Below, piece by piece: positions 50,931 to 58,995 of a stretch of 64,000 nucleotides of DNA. Position numbers and translations under genes: made by a program. Within the stretch, counting starts at the first letter, position 1; each line of letters starts with the position of its first letter. This stretch comes from Lacipirellula limnantheis (GTDB lineage Bacteria > Planctomycetota > Planctomycetia > Pirellulales > Lacipirellulaceae): the NCBI RefSeq assembly GCF_007746075.1, contig NZ_CP036339.1, forward strand, positions 5,485,786 through 5,549,785. Direction: 5' to 3'. The notes beneath the pieces are model-generated. The model had not been told where the DNA came from. It made no database searches and saw only the letters and a program-made list of their open reading frames with translations.

Positions 50931-51704
50931 CTATGCCGAGAGCCTCACCGGCACGCCGCGCTGGGCCATGATCCGCTTCGTCTCTTGGATGGTGTACTCG
51001 CCGAAGTGAAATATGCTGGCCGCCAGCGCCGCGTCGGCCTTGCCAATCGTCACGGCGTCGGCCAGATGCTCCGGCCGCCCCGCTCCGCCGCTGGCGACCA
51101 CTGGGATGGACACCGCCGCGCTTACCGCAGCGGTGATCTCCAGATCGTAGCCATCCTTCGTGCCGTCGGCGTCCATGCTGGTGAGGACGATTTCGCCGGC
51201 GCCGAGAGCCTCGACTTGCTTGGCCCAAGCGACCGCTTCAAGCCCCGTCCCAATCCGCCCGCCATTGATGTGGACTTCCCACGCCTCGCGGCCGTCGCGT
51301 TCCACCCGCTTCGGGTCGATGTTGACGACAATGCACTGGCTGCCGAAGCGCAGCGCGGCCGCGCGAACGAATTCGGGATCTCGCACGGCGGCTGAGTTGA
51401 TCGACACCTTGTCGCATCCGGCGAGCAGCAGGGCCCGGATGTCTTCGATCGTCCGAATGCCGCCGCCGACGGTGAGCGGCATGAAGATTTGCTCGGCCGT
51501 CCGGCGAACCACGTCGAGCATAATGTCGCGCCCTTCGTGGCTGGCCGTGATGTCGAGAAACACCAGTTCGTCGGCGCCCTCTTGCTCGTATCGCGCCGCC
51601 ACCGACACGGGATCGCCGGCGTCGCGGAGGTTCAGGAAATTGGTTCCCTTCACCACGCGACCGCGGTCGACGTCGAGGCATGGAATGACGCGCTTGGCAA
51701 GCAT
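50931..51704 (-). CDS. hisF: Imidazole glycerol phosphate synthase cyclase subunit
   Basis: The 257-residue (beta/alpha)8 barrel converts PRFAR plus ammonia to IGP and AICAR in histidine synthesis. The N-terminal MLAKRVIPCLDVDRGRVVKG carries catalytic Asp11, and the second catalytic Asp lies in LTSMDADGTKDGYD. Two half-barrel phosphate loops are present (LTVGGGIR, VVASGGAG). The ATG at 51704 matches the family start; 10 further codons upstream are not conserved. No other his gene is adjacent. Confidence 0.95.
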   Translation of the reverse strand: MLAKRVIPCLDVDRGRVVKGTNFLNLRDAGDPVSVAARYEQEGADELVFLDITASHEGRDIMLDVVRRTAEQIFMPLTVGGGIRTIEDIRALLLAGCDKVSINSAAVRDPEFVRAAALRFGSQCIVVNIDPKRVERDGREAWEVHINGGRIGTGLEAVAWAKQVEALGAGEIVLTSMDADGTKDGYDLEITAAVSAAVSIPVVASGGAGRPEHLADAVTIGKADAALAASIFHFGEYTIQETKRIMAQRGVPVRLSA

Positions 51705-51871
51705 GGCTGGCAGCGTCGGCGAGCTGCCGACCAAAAGAGGCGAAAACGCCCGAAGTTCCCTGAATCCCTTAGCTTAAGTGGGCTACCAGGGGTGGTCAAC
51801 CAGAGGCGGTCACGGGCGCGCGGTGGATGCGGGGCAACCGGCATGACCAACGCAATCCGAGCGGCGAGCGT

Positions 51872-53047
51872 CTATTTAGCCTCGGTTTGGGCCGATGCCA
51901 ACTCTCCCGCCCCGCTTGGCCGAGGCTCTCCCTCCCGCGGTCCAAACACCTTCTCCCGATACAACACCAGTCCATGCACGGCGTGGTAGAGGCCGCCGCA
52001 CTCCAGATCAAGGTGCTTCGTCCGGTCGAGCAGGTCACACATATAAACCACCGCCTTCTCGACCCAAGGTTCCTGCAGCCGCTTCTTCGGCAGGGCGAAG
52101 GTGAGAAACTCCAGCGTGTGCCCCGTCGCCGCAAGGTGCTCGTCGAGATTGTTGGAATTCGCCGGCCGGAAAAGAAACGCAATCGAAAAAGCTCCGGACG
52201 GCAACTGGAGCGCGCGGGACTGCCCCACGGCCCAGTCGATCCGCTGTTGCGCCGCCAGCCAGCCTCCCTTCAACTCAACGCCGGGATGGGCCGCCTTGTA
52301 GTTGTTCAGGGCGATCGATAGTCCGATTAATCGATGCATCCCGCCGCACGCGCTGTTGGCAATCTCGTCCTGCGCCGTTTCCTCGTCGTACGAGGCGGCC
52401 GCTTCCATCGCGACGAGCCGTTCCAGCGACCATTCCTGCTTGTCCGTACCGATCCACGTCTGATCCATTGGATCGAGGTGCTTCGACAGCGCGATGATTG
52501 TCCAGCTGCTCTCTTTGCCCTCGAAGCAATCGTACTTGGTTCGGTCGATTAAATCCTGAACCGTGTACTCCTTGCCCTTCACCTTGATCGGTCGAGTTAC
52601 CGGAACGTTCCACTGCGAGAGAATCGCCATCCATTGGTCGTCGTGGCCCTGACCGAATTTGCCAGCTTCGATCTCAGCCCGCAGGCCTTGCGGCGTGGGG
52701 TTGATCGTCCAACCCTTCATCGGCTTGCCATCGAACACCCAATCGACCGCGTTCACCTTCTGACCGTTCGCGAGGATCTCGAAATTCTCGCCGAACGCCA
52801 GGACGCCGTGCAGCAATTGCCACGCGGCGTGATCTTCCAGCGACATCTCGCGGCCATGCTGCGTGAAGTCGAGGGTTCGATCGATCAGGTCGCGCAGGCC
52901 AGCGCCTTGAGGCACGACGAGCGGCTTGGGCTCCGTCGTCGCGGGGGCGCTGGTCGCCTGAAGTTTGGCCGTCGGTTCGTCAGCCAGGGGTGAACCGCAA
53001 CCCAAGAGTAGTACGGCTGCGGCGAAGAACAGGGAGAGTCGGATCAT
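51872..53047 (-). CDS. Lipoprotein of unknown function
   Basis: The 391-residue product has a lipoprotein signal peptide (MIRLSLFFAAAVLLLGC, Cys17), a short Pro/Thr linker and a predicted all-alpha domain (about 55-385). Its repeated helical hairpins (HGREMSLEDHAAWQLLHGVLAFG, WSLERLVAMEAAASYDEETA, CGGLYHAVHGLVLYREKVF) recall alpha/alpha toroids, but no named family is clear. The start is the ATG at 53047 just before the signal; 17 further upstream codons are excluded. It is divergent from a zinc protease gene with about 195 bp between. Confidence 0.75.
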   Translation of the reverse strand: MIRLSLFFAAAVLLLGCGSPLADEPTAKLQATSAPATTEPKPLVVPQGAGLRDLIDRTLDFTQHGREMSLEDHAAWQLLHGVLAFGENFEILANGQKVNAVDWVFDGKPMKGWTINPTPQGLRAEIEAGKFGQGHDDQWMAILSQWNVPVTRPIKVKGKEYTVQDLIDRTKYDCFEGKESSWTIIALSKHLDPMDQTWIGTDKQEWSLERLVAMEAAASYDEETAQDEIANSACGGMHRLIGLSIALNNYKAAHPGVELKGGWLAAQQRIDWAVGQSRALQLPSGAFSIAFLFRPANSNNLDEHLAATGHTLEFLTFALPKKRLQEPWVEKAVVYMCDLLDRTKHLDLECGGLYHAVHGLVLYREKVFGPREGEPRPSGAGELASAQTEAK

Positions 53048-53242
53048 GGCGCCTACCGTCGCAAGAAAGAACGCCCATGATTCAGAGATGGGCGCCAAAA
53101 GTGCTGTTTAGCCGTTTGCAGCGACTCGAACTGCCATCTTGGCCGCCGCGTACAGATACCAGTTAACGCTTCAGTCTACCCGGATCGCCCCTGGTTGCAC
53201 GACCGGCGGTTCCGCGGAAACAAACAATCAAGGCAAGTAAGG

Positions 53243-53956
53243 ATGTTCCTTTCCTTCCACGGCTATATGAACTACCTCCTCTGGATGGCCCCCGCCCTGT
53301 TGCTGGCGATGTGGGCCCAGTGGAAAGTCCGCGGGACGTACGCCGCCGCGGCCGAGGTCCCTTCGCGCCTCAGCGGCGCCGCCGCGGCCCGTCATATTCT
53401 CGACTCGGCCGGGCTGCAAAATGTCGAAATCGAGCCAATCGCCGGCCAGCTGACCGACCACTACGATCCCCATGCCAAAGTCCTGCGACTGAGCGAAGGG
53501 GTGTTCGGCAGCCGGTCCGCCGCCGCGGTAGGAATTGCCGCTCATGAGGCGGGCCACGCCCTTCAGGACGCCCAGCGTTACGCCCCGTTGGTGATCCGTA
53601 ATATCGCGGTGCCTGCCGCGAATTTCGGCAGCGGCATCGGAATGCTTCTGCTGTTCATTGGAGCCGGCATGCTCATGCAGGGCATTCCCGCCGGGCAGCC
53701 GCTCATCTGGCTAGGCATCGGCGGTTTTGCCTGCGTCGCCGCGTTCCAGCTGATCAACCTGCCAGTTGAGTTCGACGCCAGCAACCGCGCCAAGCAGTTG
53801 CTGGTCGCGCATGGCATCGTCGGCAATCAAGAGATGACGTACGTCAACAGCGTCCTCAACGCCGCCGCCTGGACCTACGTTGCCGCCACGCTGCAATCGG
53901 TGCTAACGGTGCTGTACTACGTGATGCAGTTCACTGGCGGCAGCCGGGACGAGTAG
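53243..53956 (+). CDS. Zinc-dependent membrane protease (YugP family)
   Basis: A 237-residue integral membrane metallopeptidase. There is an N-terminal segment (about 9-24), then the catalytic HEAGHALQDA helix (about 101-110), then further membrane segments (about 135-165, 167-184, 215-234). DHYDPHAKVLRLSEGVF precedes the zinc helix, as in YugP-like proteins. The third zinc ligand probably lies in LPVEFDASNRA. The ATG at 53243 starts a hydrophobic N-terminus; upstream in-frame codons lack conservation. It is followed by a good terminator, so it is monocistronic. The substrate is unknown. Confidence 0.9.
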   Translation: MFLSFHGYMNYLLWMAPALLLAMWAQWKVRGTYAAAAEVPSRLSGAAAARHILDSAGLQNVEIEPIAGQLTDHYDPHAKVLRLSEGVFGSRSAAAVGIAAHEAGHALQDAQRYAPLVIRNIAVPAANFGSGIGMLLLFIGAGMLMQGIPAGQPLIWLGIGGFACVAAFQLINLPVEFDASNRAKQLLVAHGIVGNQEMTYVNSVLNAAAWTYVAATLQSVLTVLYYVMQFTGGSRDE

Positions 53957-53987
53957 AAAATCCTCCCCACATCATTCCCAGCATTCG

Positions 53988-54014
53988 CCCCCGGCTCTTC
54001 AAGTCGGGGGTTTT
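53988..54014 (+). terminator. Rho-independent terminator after the zinc protease gene
   Basis: CCCCCGGCT and AGTCGGGGG form a nine-pair stem (one G-T pair) with a five-base loop (CTTCA), followed by TTTTCGTTT. It lies 32 bases after the stop codon. Confidence 0.75.
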
Positions 54015-54038
54015 CGTTTCGCGTCGTCGGCAAAGCCA

Positions 54039-54845
54039 CTACTCGCGCAACAGCGGCTTCGCGACATACTCCGCCGGAATCGACAGGTAAGGATCGAGCA
54101 CCTGGGCGTCCGCCCGCCGTCGACCAATCGCTCGCACATACCCTATGTAACGCCCAGCATCCGCATCGAGCGCCCGCATTTCAACTTCATTGTGGGGAGC
54201 CACTGTCTGCAGCCAGCGCCGCCAATACTTCCATCCCTCGGCCAGCGAGTCGGCCGACTCGACGTCGACAAGCCGGCTCCGCTCCCAATGGCGACGCCAC
54301 CACGCTGAGGAGTGGAGGCAAAAGACCGGCTCGGCCGACCACCACTCGGCCAAATGTGCTGGAACGGGCTCGTCAACCTCGCGCTCCAGCCCCGCCAGCG
54401 CGATGCCGATCTGCCCGCCCGGTTTGACGAAACGCGCGAGATTGCTCAGGTAGAGATCATCCGTGCCGTAATACATGAACGCATCGATCGACACGACGGC
54501 GTCGAAAAACTCTTCGGCAAAAGGCAACGCCTTCGCATCGGCGCGCAGCGGAAACACACCGTCGCTGGCGCCGGCGTCACGCACACGCTGCGCATTCTCC
54601 GCCGGGCTGAACCAGAGGTCGGCGGCCCACACCTGCACGCCAAACTCTCGATGAAGAAAAATTGACGAGAGCGCGCGGCCGCAACCCAGATCGAGCACTC
54701 GCATCCCCGGCCGCAGGTCCATCTTCTCCGTCAGCCATTCGGCGAGCCACAGCGGATTCGCCCCGCCGCTCACCCCGGCAAGAATCCACTCGGGATGATA
54801 ACGCGAAGCGCGAGGAAAGCGATTGGAACTCAAATACTCTTCCAC
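54039..54845 (-). CDS. SAM-dependent methyltransferase (class I)
   Basis: A 268-residue Rossmann-type methyltransferase. Motif I is VLDLGCGRALSSIFL. The acidic end of strand 2 is VWAADLWF. Motif post-I to III are represented by LRADAKALPFAEEFFDAVVSIDAF and FVKPGGQIGIAL. The acceptor cannot be told. The C-terminal 90 residues are Trp-rich (HSSAWWRRHWERS, WKYWRRWLQTV) and may bind the substrate. It converges with the zinc protease gene. Upstream is a separate gene of unknown function on the same strand. Confidence 0.85.
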   Translation of the reverse strand: MEEYLSSNRFPRASRYHPEWILAGVSGGANPLWLAEWLTEKMDLRPGMRVLDLGCGRALSSIFLHREFGVQVWAADLWFSPAENAQRVRDAGASDGVFPLRADAKALPFAEEFFDAVVSIDAFMYYGTDDLYLSNLARFVKPGGQIGIALAGLEREVDEPVPAHLAEWWSAEPVFCLHSSAWWRRHWERSRLVDVESADSLAEGWKYWRRWLQTVAPHNEVEMRALDADAGRYIGYVRAIGRRRADAQVLDPYLSIPAEYVAKPLLRE

Positions 54846-54955
54846 AACAACTTTCTCCCAGACTGCGACTAACTTTCACAATACTGCCGCAATGAATCCG
54901 AATAGCCCGCTTCCCAAGCATCTTGAAAGGACGAAGCTGGTTTAGACGCTAACGG

Positions 54956-55522
54956 CTAGTACTCGTCCTGATCCTGCAATGGAAAGTACTTCCATTGCCA
55001 ATAGGTCATTAGCTCGTCTTCTGATCGATCAAAAAATTCGTTGTAACTATGCGCGTGCGGCGACGGAGGTCTTATTTCACCCTCGACGAATCCGCGCGTC
55101 TTCAGAAGTTGCATGTATGCCGGCAAGTCGCCATACGCGTAGATCCAATCGTGCTGATCGTAAACGAGAAGGCCGGGACCGGAAGCAGAACCAATCCACA
55201 AGTGATGGCGACCATCCCCTTCGAAGAATTCATGAAACCGACGACAGAACTCGGCGACTTGCTCAAAGTCGAGCGGACCTGGCGATTGGTAACGGCCCGG
55301 CTCTCGCTTTCCTAATCTCGGAACCAACAGGACATAGAGCACGCCCAGTTGTTCTCGCCATAGTTGCGCCAGCGAAAGCAACAGTTCGACATGATTCTCA
55401 GCCGGCCCTATAACCAATCGTGGCGCAGCAGTGGTCGGCTCGATACAGTAAACATTCGAGTATCGAACGGGTTCTTCCGTGAATGGATCCGCGAGTTTTG
55501 GCCGCACGCCGTCGACGGACAT
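54956..55522 (-). CDS. Hypothetical cytoplasmic protein
   Basis: The 188-residue acidic product has no signal peptide or membrane segment. Its alpha/beta pattern (SNVYCIEP, HVELLLSLAQLWREQLGVLYVLLVPRL, HHLWIGSASGPGLLVYDQHDWIYAYGD) and acidic C-terminus resemble immunity-type or small planctomycete-specific proteins, but no family is recognised. It is followed on the same strand by the methyltransferase gene (110 bp away). The GNAT gene starts upstream, 12 bp before it. Confidence 0.65.
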   Translation of the reverse strand: MSVDGVRPKLADPFTEEPVRYSNVYCIEPTTAAPRLVIGPAENHVELLLSLAQLWREQLGVLYVLLVPRLGKREPGRYQSPGPLDFEQVAEFCRRFHEFFEGDGRHHLWIGSASGPGLLVYDQHDWIYAYGDLPAYMQLLKTRGFVEGEIRPPSPHAHSYNEFFDRSEDELMTYWQWKYFPLQDQDEY

Positions 55523-55534
55523 AGAAAAGCCCTT

Positions 55535-56044
55535 CTATTGCTCCGCGCTAAACGCTTGGTGATAGGTCACGCTGCCGTGCGGAAGGTTCGCGCCGCGGAG
55601 CGAGATTGCTTGAAAATACTCCGGCGGAATCTCGGGCAACACGAGCCCCGGTTCCGCCTTGAATCCAAACCGCCCGTAAAACGCCGGCTCACCCAGCACC
55701 ACGCACCCCGCCGCTCCCATCTGGCGCACGGCATCCAGCGCCGCCCGCATCAGCGCCGAACCAATGCCCCTCCCCTGCCACGCCGGCAGCACCGAAATCG
55801 GCCCCAGCCCGTACCAGCCGAGCGCCCCATCCGAAATCGTCACCGGCGACACGGCGACATGCCCCACGACGGCGCCCTCCGCCTCCGCCACCAAGGACAC
55901 GGTCAGCGCTCCCGCCGCACGTACCGCCGCTACAATCAACTGCTCCGTGTGACTCGTGTGCGGAGCATCGAGAAACGCCGCCGCGATCAGCGCTTCGATC
56001 GCCGCTGCGTCGTTCGAGCGCTCTGGCCGAACATGACACGCCAT
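55535..56044 (-). CDS. GNAT family N-acetyltransferase
   Basis: A 169-residue single-domain acetyltransferase. The acetyl-CoA loop is VLPAWQGRGIGSALM, followed by the strand CVVLGEPAFYGRFGF, typical of the YhbS-type subgroup. The N-terminus (MACHVRPERSNDAAAIEALIAAAF) and the AVVGHVAVSP strand complete the fold. The acceptor is unknown. Its start lies two bases after the stop of the cupin gene, so both are expected to be co-transcribed. Confidence 0.88.
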   Translation of the reverse strand: MACHVRPERSNDAAAIEALIAAAFLDAPHTSHTEQLIVAAVRAAGALTVSLVAEAEGAVVGHVAVSPVTISDGALGWYGLGPISVLPAWQGRGIGSALMRAALDAVRQMGAAGCVVLGEPAFYGRFGFKAEPGLVLPEIPPEYFQAISLRGANLPHGSVTYHQAFSAEQ

Positions 56045-56046
56045 CG

Positions 56047-56526
56047 CTAACTCGCCAAAATCTGAATGCCATACCGCGGCGCCGCGGCCAGCAACCGGTC
56101 GATCTCATCCGGCGTCGGCGGCAACGCCGTCGTCGTCCCTTCGGCGAGCTCCGTCCCCACCTCAAAGAACATCTCTTCCAGCCCCGCCGGAGTCACCGTG
56201 ATGATCATCCGCGCTTGCTCGCCGCTCTCGTTCTTGAACGAATGCGCGAGCCCAGGAGGCAAATGAACGAACGTCCCCGCCGCCGCCCGCACCGTTTCGT
56301 CGCCGGCGCGAAACGTCATCTCGCCTTCGAGGACGTAAAAGCTCTCCGCCTCCCGCGTATGAACATGCGGCGGCGGCCCGCCCCCCGGCGGCACAATCGC
56401 CTCGAACGACGCATACGCCCCGCCCGTCTCGGCGCCGGTCGCGAGGAAACGATAGACGTCGCCAACAATCGCGATGGTGCGACCTACGCGCGGGCGACGA
56501 AAGGTTGGTGAAGTGACTTGAGTCAT
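56047..56526 (-). CDS. Cupin-domain protein
   Basis: A 159-residue cupin with both conserved motifs: HVHTREAESFYVLEGEMTF (metal-binding His/Glu) and HLPPGLAHSFKNES. Single small cupins of this kind include quercetinase-like and regulatory proteins; the substrate is not predictable. It is transcribed with the GNAT gene directly downstream. GGGC-rich upstream sequence has no obvious promoter. Confidence 0.87.
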   Translation of the reverse strand: MTQVTSPTFRRPRVGRTIAIVGDVYRFLATGAETGGAYASFEAIVPPGGGPPPHVHTREAESFYVLEGEMTFRAGDETVRAAAGTFVHLPPGLAHSFKNESGEQARMIITVTPAGLEEMFFEVGTELAEGTTTALPPTPDEIDRLLAAAPRYGIQILAS

Positions 56527-56631
56527 TGCCCTGCCCTCATTTGCATTTCCCTAATTTGCATTTGCACTTCAATTAAGTCGCCGACTGAATGCATGGCGCC
56601 GAGTGATCCTAAGCAGTGGCTTGAGTACCGG

Positions 56632-56970
56632 TCACTCCCTCAGACGTTCGCTGCGCCAGCCAAAGTACTTATTCCCAGGCAGCCCCACACCCCGCTCTGG
56701 AGCCGCGACGCCAACGAACCCGCAGGCCTCGCAGCGCCAGCCGCCACGCGACTCGCCCGACTGCAGCGCTGCGGCCTCCTGGCCGCCATGCGGCCGAAAC
56801 CACAAGTTCTCATACGACCAGCCGACGAACAGGCCGCTCCACCAAGTGCCGTGGATGGCGACAATCCCCTCCTTAAGGCTACCAGCGCACTGCGGGCAGT
56901 TGCCGAGCCGTTTATCGAGCGGACCGCCAGCGGCCGTGTGCTTCGCTGTCGATCGGTCGTGGTCAGTCAT
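56632..56970 (-). CDS. Zinc-ribbon protein, hypothetical
   Basis: The 112-residue product has two CxxC pairs (CPQC about residue 25 and CEAC near 79) flanking HGTWWSGLFVGWSYENLWF. This layout resembles small zinc-binding proteins of the DUF6487 type. No membrane segment is present. The ATG at 56970 has GGAG seven bases upstream; the earlier ATG at 56994 lacks one. Function unknown. Confidence 0.65.
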   Translation of the reverse strand: MTDHDRSTAKHTAAGGPLDKRLGNCPQCAGSLKEGIVAIHGTWWSGLFVGWSYENLWFRPHGGQEAAALQSGESRGGWRCEACGFVGVAAPERGVGLPGNKYFGWRSERLRE

Positions 56971-57269
56971 CCTCAGACTCCGAAAGTTGCTCATCGCTGC
57001 GGTGGCTGGTCAGCGTCCTGAGCAGTCGCTGCGGGAAGCCGATATACTATTACATCGCCGACAGCAGGGCATTGATCGATCGACGGGGAGTTGCACGAAG
57101 TTGCACGAACTGGGCGCGATCAAACCCCAGCGGGTGCCTTTGGGGCCAAAAGGCCAGCCGCCGCGACCTGGATTCTCCTTTCCAACAGCGTTACCATGAT
57201 AAAAGACCGGCAAGGAGCCAGTCGTCCCCCCTTCGTTGCTCTTGCCGCCTGCGGGCGAGGGAGAACTGT
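56971..57269. other. 299 bp divergent intergenic region
   Basis: It separates the zinc-ribbon gene from the thi-associated membrane gene. A tandem GTTGCACGAA (57090-57099 and 57100-57109) lies near a moderately AT-rich patch (GATATACTATTACATC at 57039) and may mark a promoter or operator. No TPP riboswitch consensus was seen. Confidence 0.35.
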
Positions 57270-57794
57270 ATGATTCAGCGAGTCTGCAATCACACCGCCC
57301 TGCTCGTCGTCGGCATCGCCATCGGCGCCGCACTCACGGCTGGTTGGCATGGCCTCACGACAACGCCGCGAGCCCACGCCGTGGCGACTCACGGCGCCGA
57401 CAACTTCGCCATCGCCACCGGACTGGTCGATGACCAGATCGAGGCCCTTTACTTCCTCGACTACCTGACGGGCGATCTGCGCGCGGCGATCGTTAACCGC
57501 CGCAACGGACAGTTTACCGGTTACTTCCGCTACAACGTGCTGCAAGACTTTGAGGCCATCGGCGATCCCCCCCGCTTCCTCATGGTCACCGGCATGGCCG
57601 ACATCCCGCGAGGCTCGGGACCAACGCAAATCGGCAAGGCGTTAATTTACGTCGCCGAGGCCTCCAGTGGTCAGGTCGCCGCGTACGTTCTTCCCTTTAA
57701 CTCAACGCTAAACGCCGCCGGCGCCCCCCAGACCGGAACCTTTGTTCGCGTCGCCCGTGGTTCGTTCCGCGACGCCTTCGTGCGAGACGAATGA
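57270..57794 (+). CDS. Anchored protein upstream of thiS, unknown function
   Basis: The 174-residue product starts at an ATG with GAGGGAGAA seven bases before it. A hydrophobic N-terminal segment (about 8-30) anchors or exports it. The mature part has short strands (LVDDQIEALYFLDYLTGDLRAAIVNRRNGQFTGYF; GKALIYVAEASSGQVAAYVLPF), with no recognised fold. Its TGA overlaps the thiS ATG (ATGA), so the two are translationally coupled. A link to thiamine synthesis is not supported by its sequence. Confidence 0.72.
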   Translation: MIQRVCNHTALLVVGIAIGAALTAGWHGLTTTPRAHAVATHGADNFAIATGLVDDQIEALYFLDYLTGDLRAAIVNRRNGQFTGYFRYNVLQDFEAIGDPPRFLMVTGMADIPRGSGPTQIGKALIYVAEASSGQVAAYVLPFNSTLNAAGAPQTGTFVRVARGSFRDAFVRDE

Positions 57795-58009
57795 GCGATC
57801 CCGCTGAATTTGAAATCCATGTGAATGGGCGCCCGCGAACCGTGGCTCCCGGCTCCACAGTAGCAACGCTGCTGGAGACGCTAGAGTTAGACCCGCGCAC
57901 CCTGGCAGTGGAGCGAAATCTCGATCTCGTTCCCAGAGGTCAACATGCGGCGACGCTCCTGACCGCCGGCGATCGTTTGGAAGTCGTCACCCTCGTCGGC
58001 GGCGGGTGA
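57791..58009 (+). CDS. thiS: Sulfur carrier protein ThiS
   Basis: A 72-residue beta-grasp carrier. It is adenylated and thiocarboxylated at its C-terminus and delivers sulfur for the thiazole ring of thiamine. The end VVTLVGGG supplies the required Gly-Gly terminus. The N-terminal EIHVNGRPRTV and TVATLLETLEL segments fit the family. Its start overlaps the previous gene by four bases and it is followed by thiG. Confidence 0.93.
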   Translation: MSDPAEFEIHVNGRPRTVAPGSTVATLLETLELDPRTLAVERNLDLVPRGQHAATLLTAGDRLEVVTLVGGG

Positions 58010-58016
58010 TGATACG

Positions 58017-58090
58017 AGGAGTCGGGGATCAGGGATCAGGAGTCGGTGGCTTCTTCCCTCTGCTGACTCCTGATTCCTGACTCCTGATTT
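58017..58090. repeat. Inverted repeat of AGGAGTCAGGAATCAGGAGTC words between thiS and thiG
   Basis: A roughly 74 bp stem-loop-forming stretch: GGGATCAGGAGTC on the left and GACTCCTGATTCCTGACTCC on the right. It belongs to the same sort of simple dispersed repeat as elsewhere in the window. It splits the thiS-thiG pair and might affect the relative output of the two genes. Confidence 0.6.
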
Positions 58091-58101
58091 TTCGCTACGC
58101 C

Positions 58102-58938
58102 ATGTCAACAGACTTACTCACCGACGAGCCGCTCACAATCGGCAGCCACACGCTGCGGAGCCGGCTGATTGTCGGCACCGGCAAGTATGCCAGCTACGAG
58201 TTGATGGGCGAGTCGCTCCATCGCTCCGGCGCCGACTGCATCACCGTGGCCGTGCGTCGCGAGCGACTCATCGACGCGGCCGGAAACAATCTGCTCGATT
58301 TTATTGACGCTTCGCGCTACACGCTGCTGCCCAACACGGCAGGCTGCTTCAGCGCCGACGACGCCGTGCGCGTGGCGCGACTCGGCCGCGAGATTTTGCT
58401 CGGCTTGGAGAATGCCGGCGCCGATTGGGTAAAGCTTGAAGTCCTCGCCGACAAAAAAACGTTGCTTCCCGACCCCGTCGCATCGATCGAGGCGACCGAG
58501 CGACTCGTCGCCGACGGATTCCAAGTTCTCTGCTACTCCAGCGACGATCCAATCACGGCCCGCCGGCTAAAAGAAGCGGGGGCCTCGAGCGTGATGCCCG
58601 CCGGCAGCCCGATTGGCTCCGGCCAGGGAATTTTGAACCCCAACAACATTCGCATCTGTCTGGAATATCTCAAGGATGGCGATCCCGACTATCCCGTGAT
58701 TGTCGACGCCGGCGTCGGCACGGCGAGCGACGTGACCATCGCCATGGAACTTGGCGTCGACGGGGTGCTGCTCAACACGGGCATCGCCCATGCCCAAGAT
58801 CCGCTCCGCATGGCCGACGCAATGCGCTACGCCACCGCCGCCGGCCGGCTGGCGTACCTTTCGGGTCGCATCCCCAAGCGACTCTACGCGACCGCGAGCA
58901 GTCCCGAAGAGGGAACGATTACGCGGCAGCCGCGGTAA
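58102..58938 (+). CDS. thiG: Thiazole synthase
   Basis: The 278-residue TIM-barrel protein makes the thiazole phosphate of thiamine from DXP, dehydroglycine and ThiS-thiocarboxylate. Motifs include SRLIVGTGKYASYELM, the Schiff-base Lys in DWVKLEVLAD, VMPAGSPIGSGQG and the phosphate loop VIVDAGVGTASD. The length and termini are normal. thiO, thiH or thiE are not in this window, so other thiamine genes lie elsewhere. Confidence 0.96.
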   Translation: MSTDLLTDEPLTIGSHTLRSRLIVGTGKYASYELMGESLHRSGADCITVAVRRERLIDAAGNNLLDFIDASRYTLLPNTAGCFSADDAVRVARLGREILLGLENAGADWVKLEVLADKKTLLPDPVASIEATERLVADGFQVLCYSSDDPITARRLKEAGASSVMPAGSPIGSGQGILNPNNIRICLEYLKDGDPDYPVIVDAGVGTASDVTIAMELGVDGVLLNTGIAHAQDPLRMADAMRYATAAGRLAYLSGRIPKRLYATASSPEEGTITRQPR

Positions 58939-58995
58939 GAGCCGGTCTTGAGGACGGCAACCGGTCGATAACGCCAAATGGCCCGAAAGCTGTGA

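Noticed and set aside
57000..57269. Possible TPP riboswitch upstream of the thi genes
   Set aside because: The CTGAGA and ACCTGA-type core motifs of the thi box were not found in this gap or between thiS and thiG.
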